DNA of 32,068 bases from Verrucomicrobiota bacterium (GTDB lineage Bacteria; Verrucomicrobiota; Verrucomicrobiia; Limisphaerales; UBA11358), in NCBI GenBank assembly GCA_028873125.1, contig JAGWMQ010000028.1, forward strand, positions 1-32,068, given 5' to 3'. Position 1 is the stretch's first letter. Each line of letters starts with the position of its first letter. The position numbers and the translations under genes were made by a program. Below the pieces are notes generated by a model, which made no database searches, was not told the origin of the DNA, and saw only the letters and a list, made by a program, of their open reading frames with translations. Below are positions 1 to 7,213 of the stretch, one piece after another.

Positions 1-250
1 AACCATTTTACCTCACCGCTGGGTGATTCGGTTTGTGAACAAGGTTTCGGCGCGACGCCGCAAACCACACGCCGGAGGCGGGTGCTCCCCGGATTCCGAC
101 GGCATCGTTGGCTAAAAGTCCCGCCAAACTGTTGACCACTGACGGCGAGAGCCGGCCACCAGTGTTGCGGCAGATCCCCGCGCAGGAACAGGCGAGGTTG
201 TTTCCGGTTTTGGGAGCCAGCCGGTCGCCGGGAAACGGAAGCGGCGGGCG

Positions 251-286
251 GAAAAGTAAGGCGGGGGAGCCAGCCGGCTCCCCCGC
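251..286 (-). terminator. Rho-independent terminator, orphan copy
   Basis: An 11-bp perfect stem (261-271 with 276-286, GCGGGGGAGCC arm) has a 4-nt loop and is followed on the minus strand by CTTACTTTTC. It is the counterpart of the terminator behind the ice-binding-like gene, differing in the loop while the stem is unchanged. Here it sits behind only a gene-tail remnant. Confidence 0.6.
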
Positions 287-323
287 ATTCCCCTTGTTTT
301 GGATGTGCCTTACGGAGATCGCG

Positions 324-393
324 TCAGACGCGCAGTTTGCGCCGGGCAAAAGCGGCCGCTCCGCGGGCCGATCGCAGGAGCATCGCGGCTGAC
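324..393 (-). pseudogene. Decayed VPDSG-CTERM-like gene tail
   Basis: Read on the minus strand, this ends in AAMLLRSARGAAAFARRKL then RV and TGA. It aligns codon by codon with the C-terminus of the protein encoded at 2208-3140 (TAILLGLACGAVAFARRKL). The hydrophobic core has gained two arginines and a serine, so it would no longer make a good membrane helix. No homologous coding sequence continues upstream of about 395, so this is a 3' remnant, or a repeat that carried a gene tail with it. Confidence 0.55.
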
Positions 394-462
394 GAGATTT
401 GACGTTCCGAGTCTGCGTTTTTCTATTGACTTCTCCACTGCCTGAGTTATAGTCTGCCGAAA

Positions 463-1392
463 TTGCGGAATGGTTCTACGACGAATAACGTCAACCATGC
501 TCGACGTCTGGCCGCCGGCGTCTTTTGCGGTGCCGTGATTTTCTCGGTTGCCCGCGCCCAGGATAACTTCTTTGTGGCGAATTTCGGCAACAACACCATC
601 GAGGAATTCAATTCGGCGGGCACGGACTTGGGCGCCTTTGCCACGGGCTTGCACGGGCCGGCGGGCCTGGCCTTCGACAGCAGCGGGAATCTGTTTGTCG
701 CCAACTACAGCAACAACTCGATTGCGAAATACACTCCGGGCGGGGTGGGAAGCATTTTCATCAATGGCGGGGGCTTGAAGAAGCCCGTGGGTCTGGCGTT
801 TGACGCCAGTAACAATCTTTACGCGGCGAATTCGGGTGGCGTTGCGATCACAAAATACACGCCGACTGGCCTTGACACCGGCGTCTTTTTCAACTCGGGA
901 TTAAGCAGCCCTCGCGGGCTGGCGTTCGACGCCAGTGGCAATCTTTACGTGGCCAACGCCGGCAACAACACCATTGAGAAAATTGACCCGACCAGGCATG
1001 GAACGGTCTTTGCCAGCGCCGGCCTGAACGTTCCCTGGGGCTTGGCCTTCGATGCCGCCGGCAATCTTTACGTGGCCAATTCCGGCAACAATACCATCGA
1101 GAAATTCAGTTCGACGGGCACGGACCTGGGCACTTTCGCCAGTTCAGGTCTGGACGGCCCGCGGGGGCTGGCGTTTGACAGCAGCGGCAACCTCTACGCG
1201 GTCAATTACACCAACAACACGGTTGAAAAATTCGCTTCGGGCGGTGTCGGGATGCTCTTCGCCACAAACAGCTTGAGCGGTCCGACGGCCATCGCGGCCG
1301 GCCCCATCCCCGAACCCTCGACCTGGATGCTCGTGATCGGGGGAGCGGCCACGCTTGCCGGTCTCCGCCGCCGAAAGCAGGCAGCAGCCTGA
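463..1392 (+). CDS. Exported NHL-repeat-like protein with PEP-CTERM tail
   Basis: A 309-residue exported protein. After a signal peptide (about residues 14-33, ending ARA) come about six repeats of roughly 40 residues with the pattern 'GPxGLAFDxSGNLYVANxGNNTIEKF', which in the NHL/SMP-30 class fold as beta-propeller blades. The C-terminus (about 282-309) is a canonical PEP-CTERM sorting signal: IPEPSTW, a hydrophobic helix, then LRRRKQ. Such proteins are processed at the inner membrane by exosortase and exported to the surface or matrix. The start is a TTG with no obvious Shine-Dalgarno site; no ATG or GTG is available in frame before the signal peptide. The binding partner is unknown. It stands alone between repeat clusters, so no operon context helps. 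Confidence 0.85.
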   Translation: MRNGSTTNNVNHARRLAAGVFCGAVIFSVARAQDNFFVANFGNNTIEEFNSAGTDLGAFATGLHGPAGLAFDSSGNLFVANYSNNSIAKYTPGGVGSIFINGGGLKKPVGLAFDASNNLYAANSGGVAITKYTPTGLDTGVFFNSGLSSPRGLAFDASGNLYVANAGNNTIEKIDPTRHGTVFASAGLNVPWGLAFDAAGNLYVANSGNNTIEKFSSTGTDLGTFASSGLDGPRGLAFDSSGNLYAVNYTNNTVEKFASGGVGMLFATNSLSGPTAIAAGPIPEPSTWMLVIGGAATLAGLRRRKQAAA

Positions 1393-1631
1393 ATTCAATT
1401 TCTCAATCCCAACGGCGCGGGATAACGCCATTCCACCGGACAACCGTGCTGCGGATTCCACTTGAAGAGCTTCAAGCCGCAGGGACGCAGCCGTAGTCCG
1501 ACGCAAAACACCTCCGGCGCGGCCTGAGCGCATGTCTGAACGATGCAGGCGGTTTTGGGGAGCCTCCATGACTCCCGAATCGCGCGTCGGAGCCTTGAAC
1601 CGAAAAGGGCTGGCGCCGGCGCGATAGCGTC

Positions 1632-1705
1632 TTGGACTGCGGCAGTCCTCTGCCGCTTTTCGACCGCGACGCAGTGCGAAAGCGCCAGAGACTGGCGCAG
1701 TCCAA
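1632..1705. repeat. Palindromic element, GTCTTGGA family
   Basis: The left arm (TTGGACTGCGGCAGTCC..., 1632-1657) and the right arm (ending GGCGCAGTCCAA, 1681-1705) are imperfect inverted repeats of about 25 bp around a short AT-poorer loop. The flank reads GTCTTGGA, the same edge as the element inside the PIG-L deacetylase gene at 7256-7372. This is REP/BIME-like sequence. Confidence 0.65.
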
Positions 1706-1808
1706 AACCTCGCGGCCGTGCGGACGGTTGATCGAAAGCCTTTGCTGGGCTCAAATCATCACACCTGCCGTGTCGCGTTTGCCGATCGGGATGACGCCGG
1801 CAGCTTTC

Positions 1809-1942
1809 AGAGCCTGTCAGAAAATGCAGGGCAAACATGTTGTCTGCCAGTTGACGGGGCATCCTTGCCCAGTCATTCGGGCAGCCAGAGGCCGCCCGAA
1901 CCGGCAGGCTGGAAGCCTGCCCCACATTTTCAGATAGGTTCT
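1809..1942. repeat. 134-bp element with ~25-bp terminal inverted repeats
   Basis: The left end (AGAGCCTGTCAGAAAATG...) and the reverse complement of the right end (AGAACCTATCTGAAAATG...) match over about 25 positions with few differences. The interior holds two further hairpins: TTCGGGC/GCCCGAA, and an 8-bp GGCAGGCT/AGCCTGCC stem at 1903-1921. There is no coding capacity. A non-autonomous mobile or REP-type element is the simplest reading. Confidence 0.65.
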
Positions 1943-1947
1943 TAACC

Positions 1948-2067
1948 GGAACGATGCAGTCGGAATCCGGAGAGCACACGCCTCTGGCGTGTGGTTTGCG
2001 GCATCGCGCCGCAAACCTCGTTCACAAACTGAATTACCCAACTTACCCAACGATGAGGTAAAATGGT
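1948..2067 (+). repeat. GGAACGATGC-headed repeat, inverted copy at 1-110
   Basis: It begins GGAACGATGC and contains two hairpin-forming segments (ACACGCCTCTGGCGTGT and TTTGCGGCATCGCGCCGCAAA). It ends GAGGTAAAATGG. The same string of modules occurs in reverse orientation at 1-110. The left end resembles the elements flanking hemA, but the right end differs. Confidence 0.65.
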
Positions 2068-2133
2068 TTGGCGAGGTTGTTTCCGATTTTGGGAACCGAG
2101 CCGGTTGGCGGGAAACGGAAGCGGCGGGCGGGC

Positions 2134-2170
2134 GGAAAAGTAAGGCGGGGGAGCCAACCGGCTCCCCCGC
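2134..2170 (-). terminator. Rho-independent terminator of the ice-binding-like gene
   Basis: On the minus strand an 11-bp perfect G+C-rich stem (2145-2155 with 2160-2170) and 4-nt loop are followed by CTTACTTTTC. It lies about 40 bases past the stop codon of the gene at 2208-3140 and is duplicated at 251-286. Confidence 0.7.
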
Positions 2171-2207
2171 ATTCCCCTTCTTTTGGATGTGCCTTACGGA
2201 GATCGCG

Positions 2208-3140
2208 TCAGACGCGCAGCTTGCGCCGGGCAAAAGCCACTGCTCCGCAGGCCAGTCCCAAGAGGATCGCGGTCGCGCCGCCGTCAGGAACATTCGGAAG
2301 ACCCTGAACCTGGCTACCTGACTGGATGGTGATGTTTTCTCCACCGATCGCTTCGCCGAAGAGGCCGACAGGCGGGGTGTCACTCAAACCGCCATCAATA
2401 GTAATGTCAGCATTCGGCGCCAGGATAATGCCACGCACCACAGAATCGCCGGTCATACTGACCGGGGAAGTTCCTGTAATGTTGAACAGGACATTGGCGG
2501 CGTTGGCGCCGTTGATGAGGGAGACAAGAGCACTTCCGCTTAGGGACATGGACCCTGAAATATTAAAGATATAAGTACCCGCTCCATTCAGTTGAAGTTC
2601 CCCCCCCGAAGAAAGCGAGAGCGAAGAAAGGCTGTACACTCCCGGAGTGAAGGAATTGAGGCCCGCAGAGGTAATACTCCCGGGTGTGCCCCCCAGCCCA
2701 GCGGCGTTAGCCGCGGCCGCGAGAGCATCTGATGTAGCTTGGTTCAATACCGTGTCTTGGCTGGGCAGAACGGAACTGATGCTTGCACTGCCGCTCAGCG
2801 AATAAGTAGCAGTGTTGCCCTGATAGAGAGTGCCATCAATGAACGAACTGCCACTCATCGTTAATGAGTTTTTTGAGCTAAGACCAAAATTGCCATTCAC
2901 CCCGCTGCCGCCGGTGATTGAGGTGTTATCTATATCGACGGTCGAAGCATCACCAATAGACAACACTGCCCAATTATATGGACTGCCCAGCCCGGCGGTG
3001 CCAAGATTGAAGGACACTGCTGACACTCTTGTTTCCAACAGCAGGGCAAATACAGCAGCGGCCAGGCACAAGCCTGTGAACTTAAGTGCCATCTTTAATG
3101 CTTTCCCGCGACGGTTCGCTTTAGGAATTTTACTTTTCAT
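2208..3140 (-). CDS. Exported ice-binding/choice-of-anchor-like protein, VPDGG tail
   Basis: A 310-residue exported protein with an N-terminal signal (hydrophobic stretch about residues 17-35, likely cleavage after VSA). A Ser/Gly/Asn-rich body is of the right-handed beta-helix type. Its order of motifs ('NWAVLS', 'NGNFGLSS', 'PGVYSLSSLSLSSGGELQLNG', 'YIFNISG', 'NVLFNITG', 'GIILAPNADITIDGG') is that of the DUF3494 ice-binding-like and choice-of-anchor A proteins. The C-terminus NVPDGGATAILLGLACGAV...RRKLRV is a VPDSG-CTERM-type sorting tag with Gly in place of Ser. Translation starts at an ATG 10 bases after a perfect AGGAGG, and a strong terminator follows. Ice binding itself is not shown; adhesion or envelope function is equally possible. 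Confidence 0.8.
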   Translation of the reverse strand: MKSKIPKANRRGKALKMALKFTGLCLAAAVFALLLETRVSAVSFNLGTAGLGSPYNWAVLSIGDASTVDIDNTSITGGSGVNGNFGLSSKNSLTMSGSSFIDGTLYQGNTATYSLSGSASISSVLPSQDTVLNQATSDALAAAANAAGLGGTPGSITSAGLNSFTPGVYSLSSLSLSSGGELQLNGAGTYIFNISGSMSLSGSALVSLINGANAANVLFNITGTSPVSMTGDSVVRGIILAPNADITIDGGLSDTPPVGLFGEAIGGENITIQSGSQVQGLPNVPDGGATAILLGLACGAVAFARRKLRV

Positions 3141-3150
3141 AATTTTTTTG

Positions 3151-3156
3151 CCTCCT
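3151..3156 (-). promoter_or_regulatory. Strong Shine-Dalgarno site
   Basis: On the minus strand AGGAGG lies 10 bases, mostly A, before the ATG of the ice-binding-like gene. Most genes in this window lack so clear a site, so it fixes the start and suggests high expression. Confidence 0.75.
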
Positions 3157-3383
3157 ATTCATCATGTTTGATTCTCCTTGACCGAATACTGCCCCCGCCG
3201 CCGGTCTCGCACTTGGGCGACCTCATCGGGCCTGGCCGCGAACGCCTCGGCGACAAAACCAACTCCTGGTTAGGGACGGTGATTTTGACCGGTTCCAAGT
3301 GTCCCAGGCCGCGCACGAGTTCGAGCAGCTTCTGGAGATGACGGCGGATTCCTTCTCCCCTCATATCGTCGTTCCTGTTTTTT

Positions 3384-3418
3384 CCGCCACCCCTTGGAGG
3401 CGGCTTGTTGTTTTTTAT
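3384..3418 (+). terminator. Possible rho-independent terminator
   Basis: CCGCCACC-CCTT-GGAGGCGG forms a hairpin with one A/A mismatch, followed by CTTGTTGTTTTTTATT. No intact plus-strand gene precedes it, so it may end a small RNA or mark a lost gene. Confidence 0.45.
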
Positions 3419-3881
3419 TCTGTTTCTTTCAGACGGCTCAATCCCACATTTTCAAACCGACAAGCAAGTCTGAAACCTGCAAACCCGAATAAGCTAACTC
3501 CGTGCCAATGAACCGGGTTTGGATTCATTGTGCGGTAACGGCTTTAACGACAGGGGCTTTCGACATGGGTTGATTTTGGTTAAGAAAAGCGAATACTGGA
3601 GTTTCTGTAAGGCTTTCCGACGCTTTTTGAGCGATCCCGGGGTTGGTTTGCGGTTAACACATTGGAATTATTGAGGTTAAGCCAGGTTCGGTTGAATGTA
3701 AGGTAAACTGACGGAAAACGAGGTTTTTTACAGCCCGTATTGATTGGAAATCGGAATCATTTCGATTGGTTTCAAGATGAGAACCCGACCCCGCATTCCA
3801 CCCTGTTCCCCATCGGATGGGGAGTTTCCACGATTCTCGAATGACGCGTTGAGCAGCCCAAAACTCATCACCCTTTCTTAC

Positions 3882-4042
3882 GGAACAATGCGGTTCAAAA
3901 CGGGGAGCGCACCCGCCCCGGCTGCACCAGTCGGCGTCGCGCCGACTGGACCGCACGGAAATGCAATCAAAACGGTGTGGTCCCGGCGCGCTCGAGGTGT
4001 TCGGCGGGACGCACGTGCTCCCAAAATCAACTGCATCGTTCC
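3882..4042 (+). repeat. MITE-like element, copy A, upstream of hemA
   Basis: The left end GGAACAATGCGGTTCAAAA and the reverse complement of the right end (GGAACGATGCAGTTGATTTT) form imperfect terminal inverted repeats that continue into GGGAGC. Internal hairpins include AGTCGGCG-TCG-CGCCGACT. It is near-identical at both ends to the reverse complement of 5409-5594, with a shorter interior (161 versus 186 bp). It contains no transposase. Confidence 0.75.
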
Positions 4043-4252
4043 ATACAAAAACTTGGGTGCAAGAAATGCGAAGTCTTTGACAAAAGGCGGCAAGCCGTTC
4101 CGGGCGGACGATTTAAGCTGGCTGGGTGAAAGAGAGCGGACCGGCTTGGAAGCAGGGTCCGGAAGGCGCATGGGGCGGGCGAGGGTCATGGCGATATACG
4201 CCGCCGTGCAGGTCCGCTTCGACCGGGGTCTGATCCGGCAAAGGACAATGGC

Positions 4253-5344
4253 ATGAAGCTTTTCGTTGCGGGTTTGAGCTACAAGACCGCGCCCGTCGAG
4301 GTGCGCGAGGCATTCGCCATCCCCCGCGCCGAACTGCCCTGCCGCGGCTGCCGCTTGAAATTGCACAACGACCTTTCGGAGGTGGCGCTGCTGTCCACGT
4401 GCAATCGCGTGGAGATTTACGGCGTGGCATCGCGGGGAAACGTCGGGGCGGCCCGGCTCTTCCAGCAATTGACCCGGAGCGACTTCGATTTTTCCCCCTA
4501 CCTCTACGTCCGGGAAGACGGGACGGCGGTGGAGCATTTGTTTTCGGTGGCGGGCGGATTGGATTCGATGGTGCTGGGCGAGACGGAAATCACCGGCCAG
4601 GTCAAACACGCCTATCAGGCGGCGCAGGCGGCCCGGCTGACCGGCCGGACCCTGAACCGGGTTTTTCAAGCGGCGTTGCACACCGCCAAGGCCATCCGCA
4701 CCCGCACGGCCATCGGCCGCGGCGCCACCTCGGTGGGCAGCGTGGCGGTGGAACTGGCTGAAAAGATTTTCGACCGGGGCCTGGGCGAGAAGGTCGTCAT
4801 GATCATCGGCGCGGGCAAGATGGGCGAGGCCTGCGTCCGCCACCTCGCCAAGCGCGGCGCGCGCACGGTGCTGGTGGCCAACCGCTCCTTCGAGCGCGCG
4901 CAAAGCCTGGCGTCCGAATTTGGCGGCCGCGCCGTGCGTTTCGACGAATGCCTCCAGGCTCTGGCCGCGGCGGACATCGTGGTCAGTTCCACCGGCTCGC
5001 CACGAGTGGTTTTGAGCCGCGAGGACATCGCCTCGGTTCTCTCCGCGCGGCGCGGGCGTCCGCTGGTGCTGGTGGACATCGCCGTGCCGCGGGACATTGA
5101 CCCCGCCGCGCAGCAACTGCCCAACGTGTTCCTCTACGACATAGACGACCTGGAGGGCATCGTGCGGGAGAACACCCGGTATCGCGAACAGGAACTGGCC
5201 CGGTGCCGGGAGATCATCGCCGACCGGACCGCGGCGGTGATGGAAAAAATCCAGCGGAACCCGGAAAAAATTGACGTTCCCGGCCGCCCGCTCCGGCGCC
5301 CCTGGCCTTTCGGCCTTTTCCAATCCCAGGGTCTGCCGGCCTGA
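4253..5344 (+). CDS. hemA: Glutamyl-tRNA reductase
   Basis: Reduces glutamyl-tRNA(Glu) to glutamate-1-semialdehyde with NADPH, the first step of C5 tetrapyrrole (heme) synthesis in the cytoplasm. The nucleophile lies in LLSTCNRVEIYG (Cys50, the same number as in the E. coli enzyme). The substrate loop GGLDSMVLGETEITGQV follows near residue 100, and the NADPH-binding VMIIGAGKMGEA near 181. The start ATG at 4253 has AAGGA seven bases upstream; an ATG five bases earlier gives only Met-Ala-stop overlapping it. At 363 residues it is shorter than the usual ~420: only the first helix of the C-terminal dimerisation domain is obvious before a Pro/Arg-rich end. This may be a lineage trait or a truncation. 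No other heme gene adjoins; MITE-like copies flank it. Confidence 0.95.
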   Translation: MKLFVAGLSYKTAPVEVREAFAIPRAELPCRGCRLKLHNDLSEVALLSTCNRVEIYGVASRGNVGAARLFQQLTRSDFDFSPYLYVREDGTAVEHLFSVAGGLDSMVLGETEITGQVKHAYQAAQAARLTGRTLNRVFQAALHTAKAIRTRTAIGRGATSVGSVAVELAEKIFDRGLGEKVVMIIGAGKMGEACVRHLAKRGARTVLVANRSFERAQSLASEFGGRAVRFDECLQALAAADIVVSSTGSPRVVLSREDIASVLSARRGRPLVLVDIAVPRDIDPAAQQLPNVFLYDIDDLEGIVRENTRYREQELARCREIIADRTAAVMEKIQRNPEKIDVPGRPLRRPWPFGLFQSQGLPA

Positions 5345-5694
5345 CCGCCATCGCCGGGCCTCCGGGCGCGCGTTCACGAAGCGGAAAGTTCCGACCTAAC
5401 CCTGAGCTGGAACGATGCGGTTGGTTTTGGGGAGCACGCGCGTCCCGCGTGTCGTGTCCGGCGTCCCGCCGAACACCTCGAACGCCCCAAGACCCCACTG
5501 TTTTGTTCGCCTTTCGTGCGCACGATCCAGTCGGCGTCCCGCCGACTGGTGCAGCCGGGACGGCTGCGCTCCCCATTTTGAACCGCATTGTTCCGGCTGA
5601 GCGGAACGCCGCCGGGACACGCCCTGGCATGGGGTCTGACGGTTAAGCAATTTTTTTCTTTTGTTTCAGCCCGGCTTTTCATAATTGTCGCCCT
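5345..5694. other. Intergenic stretch downstream of hemA
   Basis: Mostly filled by the inverted MITE-like copy at 5409-5594. The last 55 bases before the DUF2911 gene are AT-rich (run of T at 5651-5657, CATAAT at 5680-5685) and probably carry its promoter, though no well-spaced -35/-10 pair is evident. Confidence 0.5.
5409..5594 (-). repeat. MITE-like element, copy B, downstream of hemA
   Basis: Inverted copy of 3882-4042. Its ends GGAACGATGCGGTTGG and CCGCATTGTTCC are inverted repeats. The interior contains several stem-loops built around GGGAC/GTCCC loops: CAGTCGGCG-TCC-CGCCGACTG, GTGTCCGGCG-TCC-CGCCGAACAC and a CACGCG/CGCGTG stem. No coding capacity. Confidence 0.75.
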
Positions 5695-6576
5695 ATGAAT
5701 CCCAAGACGGCTTGTTTATTGACCGCGGCCCTGATGGGTCTGGCTTTTGCTCCCGGCGCCTACGCGCAGACTCCACAGGTCGAATTTCCCGCCGCCAGCC
5801 CGCCCTGCACGCTCAAGCAACGCGTCGGTCTCACGGACATCGAAGTGGTCTATTCCCGGCCGGGCGTGAAGGGCCGCGTCATCTTCGGAGGCATCGTGCC
5901 GTACGGCCGGGTGTGGCGGACCGGCGCCAACCAGGCCACGCGCCTCACCTTCAGCACGCCGGTCAAGCTGGAGGGCCACGAGATTCCCGCCGGCGCCTAT
6001 GCCCTGTTCACCATCCCCGGCCAGGATGAATGGACGATCATCCTCAACAAGGACGCCCGCCAGTGGGGCGCTTTTCAATACCAACAGAAAGACGACGTGG
6101 CGCGCTTTCAGGTGACGCCGGTGACGCTGACCGACACGGCCGTTGACGCCTTCACCATTGAATTCAACCGCATCCGCGACGATTCGGCCATGCTCGATCT
6201 GGTCTGGGACAAGACGGTGGTCCCGATCCGGCTGGAGGTGGATGTCGCCGGCAAGGTCGTCCCGCAAATCGAGGCCGCGATGGCGGCGCCCGGCAAAAAA
6301 TCGGACGGCTTTTATTTTCAGGCCGCCACCTTTTACTACAACCACAACCTCGACCTGAAGAAGGCCCTCGACTGGGTCAACGCGGGCCTGGCCGACCAGC
6401 CGCGGATCGCCTACGAGATGCTGCACCTGAAGGCGGAGATCCTGGCCAAGCAGGGCGACAAGGCCGGCGCCATCGCCGCCGCCAAGGAATCCACCGACCT
6501 GGCCGTCAAGGCCGAAGGCCCGGGCAGTTCGTTCGTGTGGATGAACCAGGATTTGATTTCCAGTCTGCAACCATGA
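5695..6576 (+). CDS. Exported DUF2911 protein with TPR-like C-terminus
   Basis: A 293-residue exported protein. Signal peptide at residues 1-24 (ends AYA-Q). The DUF2911 domain spans about 30-185, with its characteristic 'VYSRPGVKGRVIFGG-IVPYGRVWRTGANQATRLTFS' block and 'IPAGAYALFTIPG'. A helical C-terminal segment (about 205-290, 'FYYNHNLDLKKALDWVNAGL', 'AYEMLHLKAEILAKQGDKAGAIAAAKES') reads as TPR repeats. DUF2911 proteins are widespread in Bacteroidota and Verrucomicrobiota but have no established function; a periplasmic location is inferred. It is followed after 57 bases by a second DUF2911 gene and then a deacetylase-symporter set on the same strand, suggesting one operon. The ATG has no clear Shine-Dalgarno site. 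Confidence 0.85.
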   Translation: MNPKTACLLTAALMGLAFAPGAYAQTPQVEFPAASPPCTLKQRVGLTDIEVVYSRPGVKGRVIFGGIVPYGRVWRTGANQATRLTFSTPVKLEGHEIPAGAYALFTIPGQDEWTIILNKDARQWGAFQYQQKDDVARFQVTPVTLTDTAVDAFTIEFNRIRDDSAMLDLVWDKTVVPIRLEVDVAGKVVPQIEAAMAAPGKKSDGFYFQAATFYYNHNLDLKKALDWVNAGLADQPRIAYEMLHLKAEILAKQGDKAGAIAAAKESTDLAVKAEGPGSSFVWMNQDLISSLQP

Positions 6577-6633
6577 CCCCTTTGGCTCCGAACTCCATTC
6601 AACCTGAACCGTCCGAAAACCATCCGACCCAAC

Positions 6634-7185
6634 ATGAAAAAACTGCTGTCCGCACTTGTAATCACGACCGTGGCCATGTCCAGCGCGCTGCCGGCCCTGG
6701 CCCAACACCGGCGTCTCAGCCCGCACGAAACCATCAGCGCGGTCATTGACGGCGACCGGATCACCCTCACCTATGGCCGGCCGTACACGATCAAGCCCGG
6801 AACGACCGAGGTCCGCAAGATCTGGGGGGGCTTGGTGCCTTACGGCAAGCCCTGGCGCATGGGCGCGGACGAAGCCACATTGCTCGTGACGCAACGGTCC
6901 ATCGAGGTCGGTGGCAAGACCATTCCCGCCGGCGCTTATACGCTTTACATGGTGCCGGAGGAAAGCGGCGCGTCGCAACTGGCGTTCAGCACGGCGATCG
7001 GAGGCTGGGGGATTCCCGTGAACCAGTCGCACGACCTGGCGCGGGTGAATTTGCAGAAGGAGGCGCTGGACAAGCCGGTGGACCAGTTCACCATGGCCGT
7101 TGCGAAAAACCCCTCCGGCGGCGGCGTGCTGAAGTTGATGTGGGAAACCACACAATTTTCCGTGCCATTCACCGTCCAGAAATAA
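6634..7185 (+). CDS. Exported DUF2911 protein
   Basis: A 183-residue protein with a signal peptide (MKKLLSALVITTVAM... to ALA-Q) and a single DUF2911 domain: 'LTYGRPYTIKPGT', 'IWGGLVPYGKPWRMGADEATLL', 'IPAGAYTLYMVP'. It is a paralogue of the upstream gene without the TPR-like extension and shares the GR.Y-V.GG.VPYG-WR.GA motif core. Tandem paralogues suggest a duplication followed by divergence, perhaps forming a hetero-oligomer in the periplasm; this is inference. It ends 28 bases before the PIG-L deacetylase start. Function unknown. Confidence 0.85.
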   Translation: MKKLLSALVITTVAMSSALPALAQHRRLSPHETISAVIDGDRITLTYGRPYTIKPGTTEVRKIWGGLVPYGKPWRMGADEATLLVTQRSIEVGGKTIPAGAYTLYMVPEESGASQLAFSTAIGGWGIPVNQSHDLARVNLQKEALDKPVDQFTMAVAKNPSGGGVLKLMWETTQFSVPFTVQK

Positions 7186-7213
7186 TCCGACGAAAGCGCC
7201 GGCACGGGCCGTC

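Larger units (their letters stand above)
1..462. repeat. Gene-free repeat cluster at left edge
   Basis: No gene is supported here. Positions 1-110 are an inverted, roughly 85% similar (by eye) copy of 1948-2067. Positions about 191-395 are a direct copy of about 2071-2275, the 3' end and downstream flank of the ice-binding-like gene. The short open frames in this stretch differ between copies and look like repeat sequence read by chance. Confidence 0.7.
1393..2207. repeat. Mosaic of palindromic repeats, no gene
   Basis: About 815 bases without a credible gene. The stretch is a patchwork of inverted repeats: a perfect 16-nt palindrome CTTGAAGAGCTTCAAG (1461-1476); a GAACGATGC...GGTTTTGGGGAGC segment from about 1540, related to the ends of the hemA-flanking elements; a long hairpin at 1632-1705; a terminal-inverted-repeat element at 1809-1942; a GGAACGATGC-headed element at 1948-2067; and the start of the direct repeat shared with the left edge. 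The reading frames across it match neither each other nor any family I know. Confidence 0.7.
3157..4252. other. 1.1-kb gene-free stretch before hemA
   Basis: No convincing gene. From 3190 to 3370 the sequence is GC-rich and looks coding-like, but no frame gives a recognisable protein. A plus-strand terminator-like hairpin follows at 3384-3418. From about 3420 to 3780 the DNA is unusually AT-rich for this window and could hold regulatory sequence. Positions 3805-3850 share 'TCCCC...TTCCACGATTCTCGAAT' with the repeat near 1555-1590. A MITE-like element occupies 3882-4042. Confidence 0.5.

Noticed and set aside
8-392. Overlapping small frames at the left edge
   Set aside because: They lie wholly in repeat sequence and are not preserved in the second copy of the repeat near 2000-2300.
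3155-3364. Small minus-strand frame before the ice-binding-like gene
   Set aside because: It overlaps the Shine-Dalgarno region of the real gene, matches no family I know, and has no start signal of its own.
3888-4050. Possible CRISPR-like repeat of GGCGGGACGCC units
   Set aside because: The units are palindromic stems within a single element, irregularly spaced, without unique spacers or cas genes.
3878-5377. 499-codon frame antisense to hemA
   Set aside because: Shadow of hemA and the flanking repeats; the protein is low in hydrophobic structure and unrecognisable.
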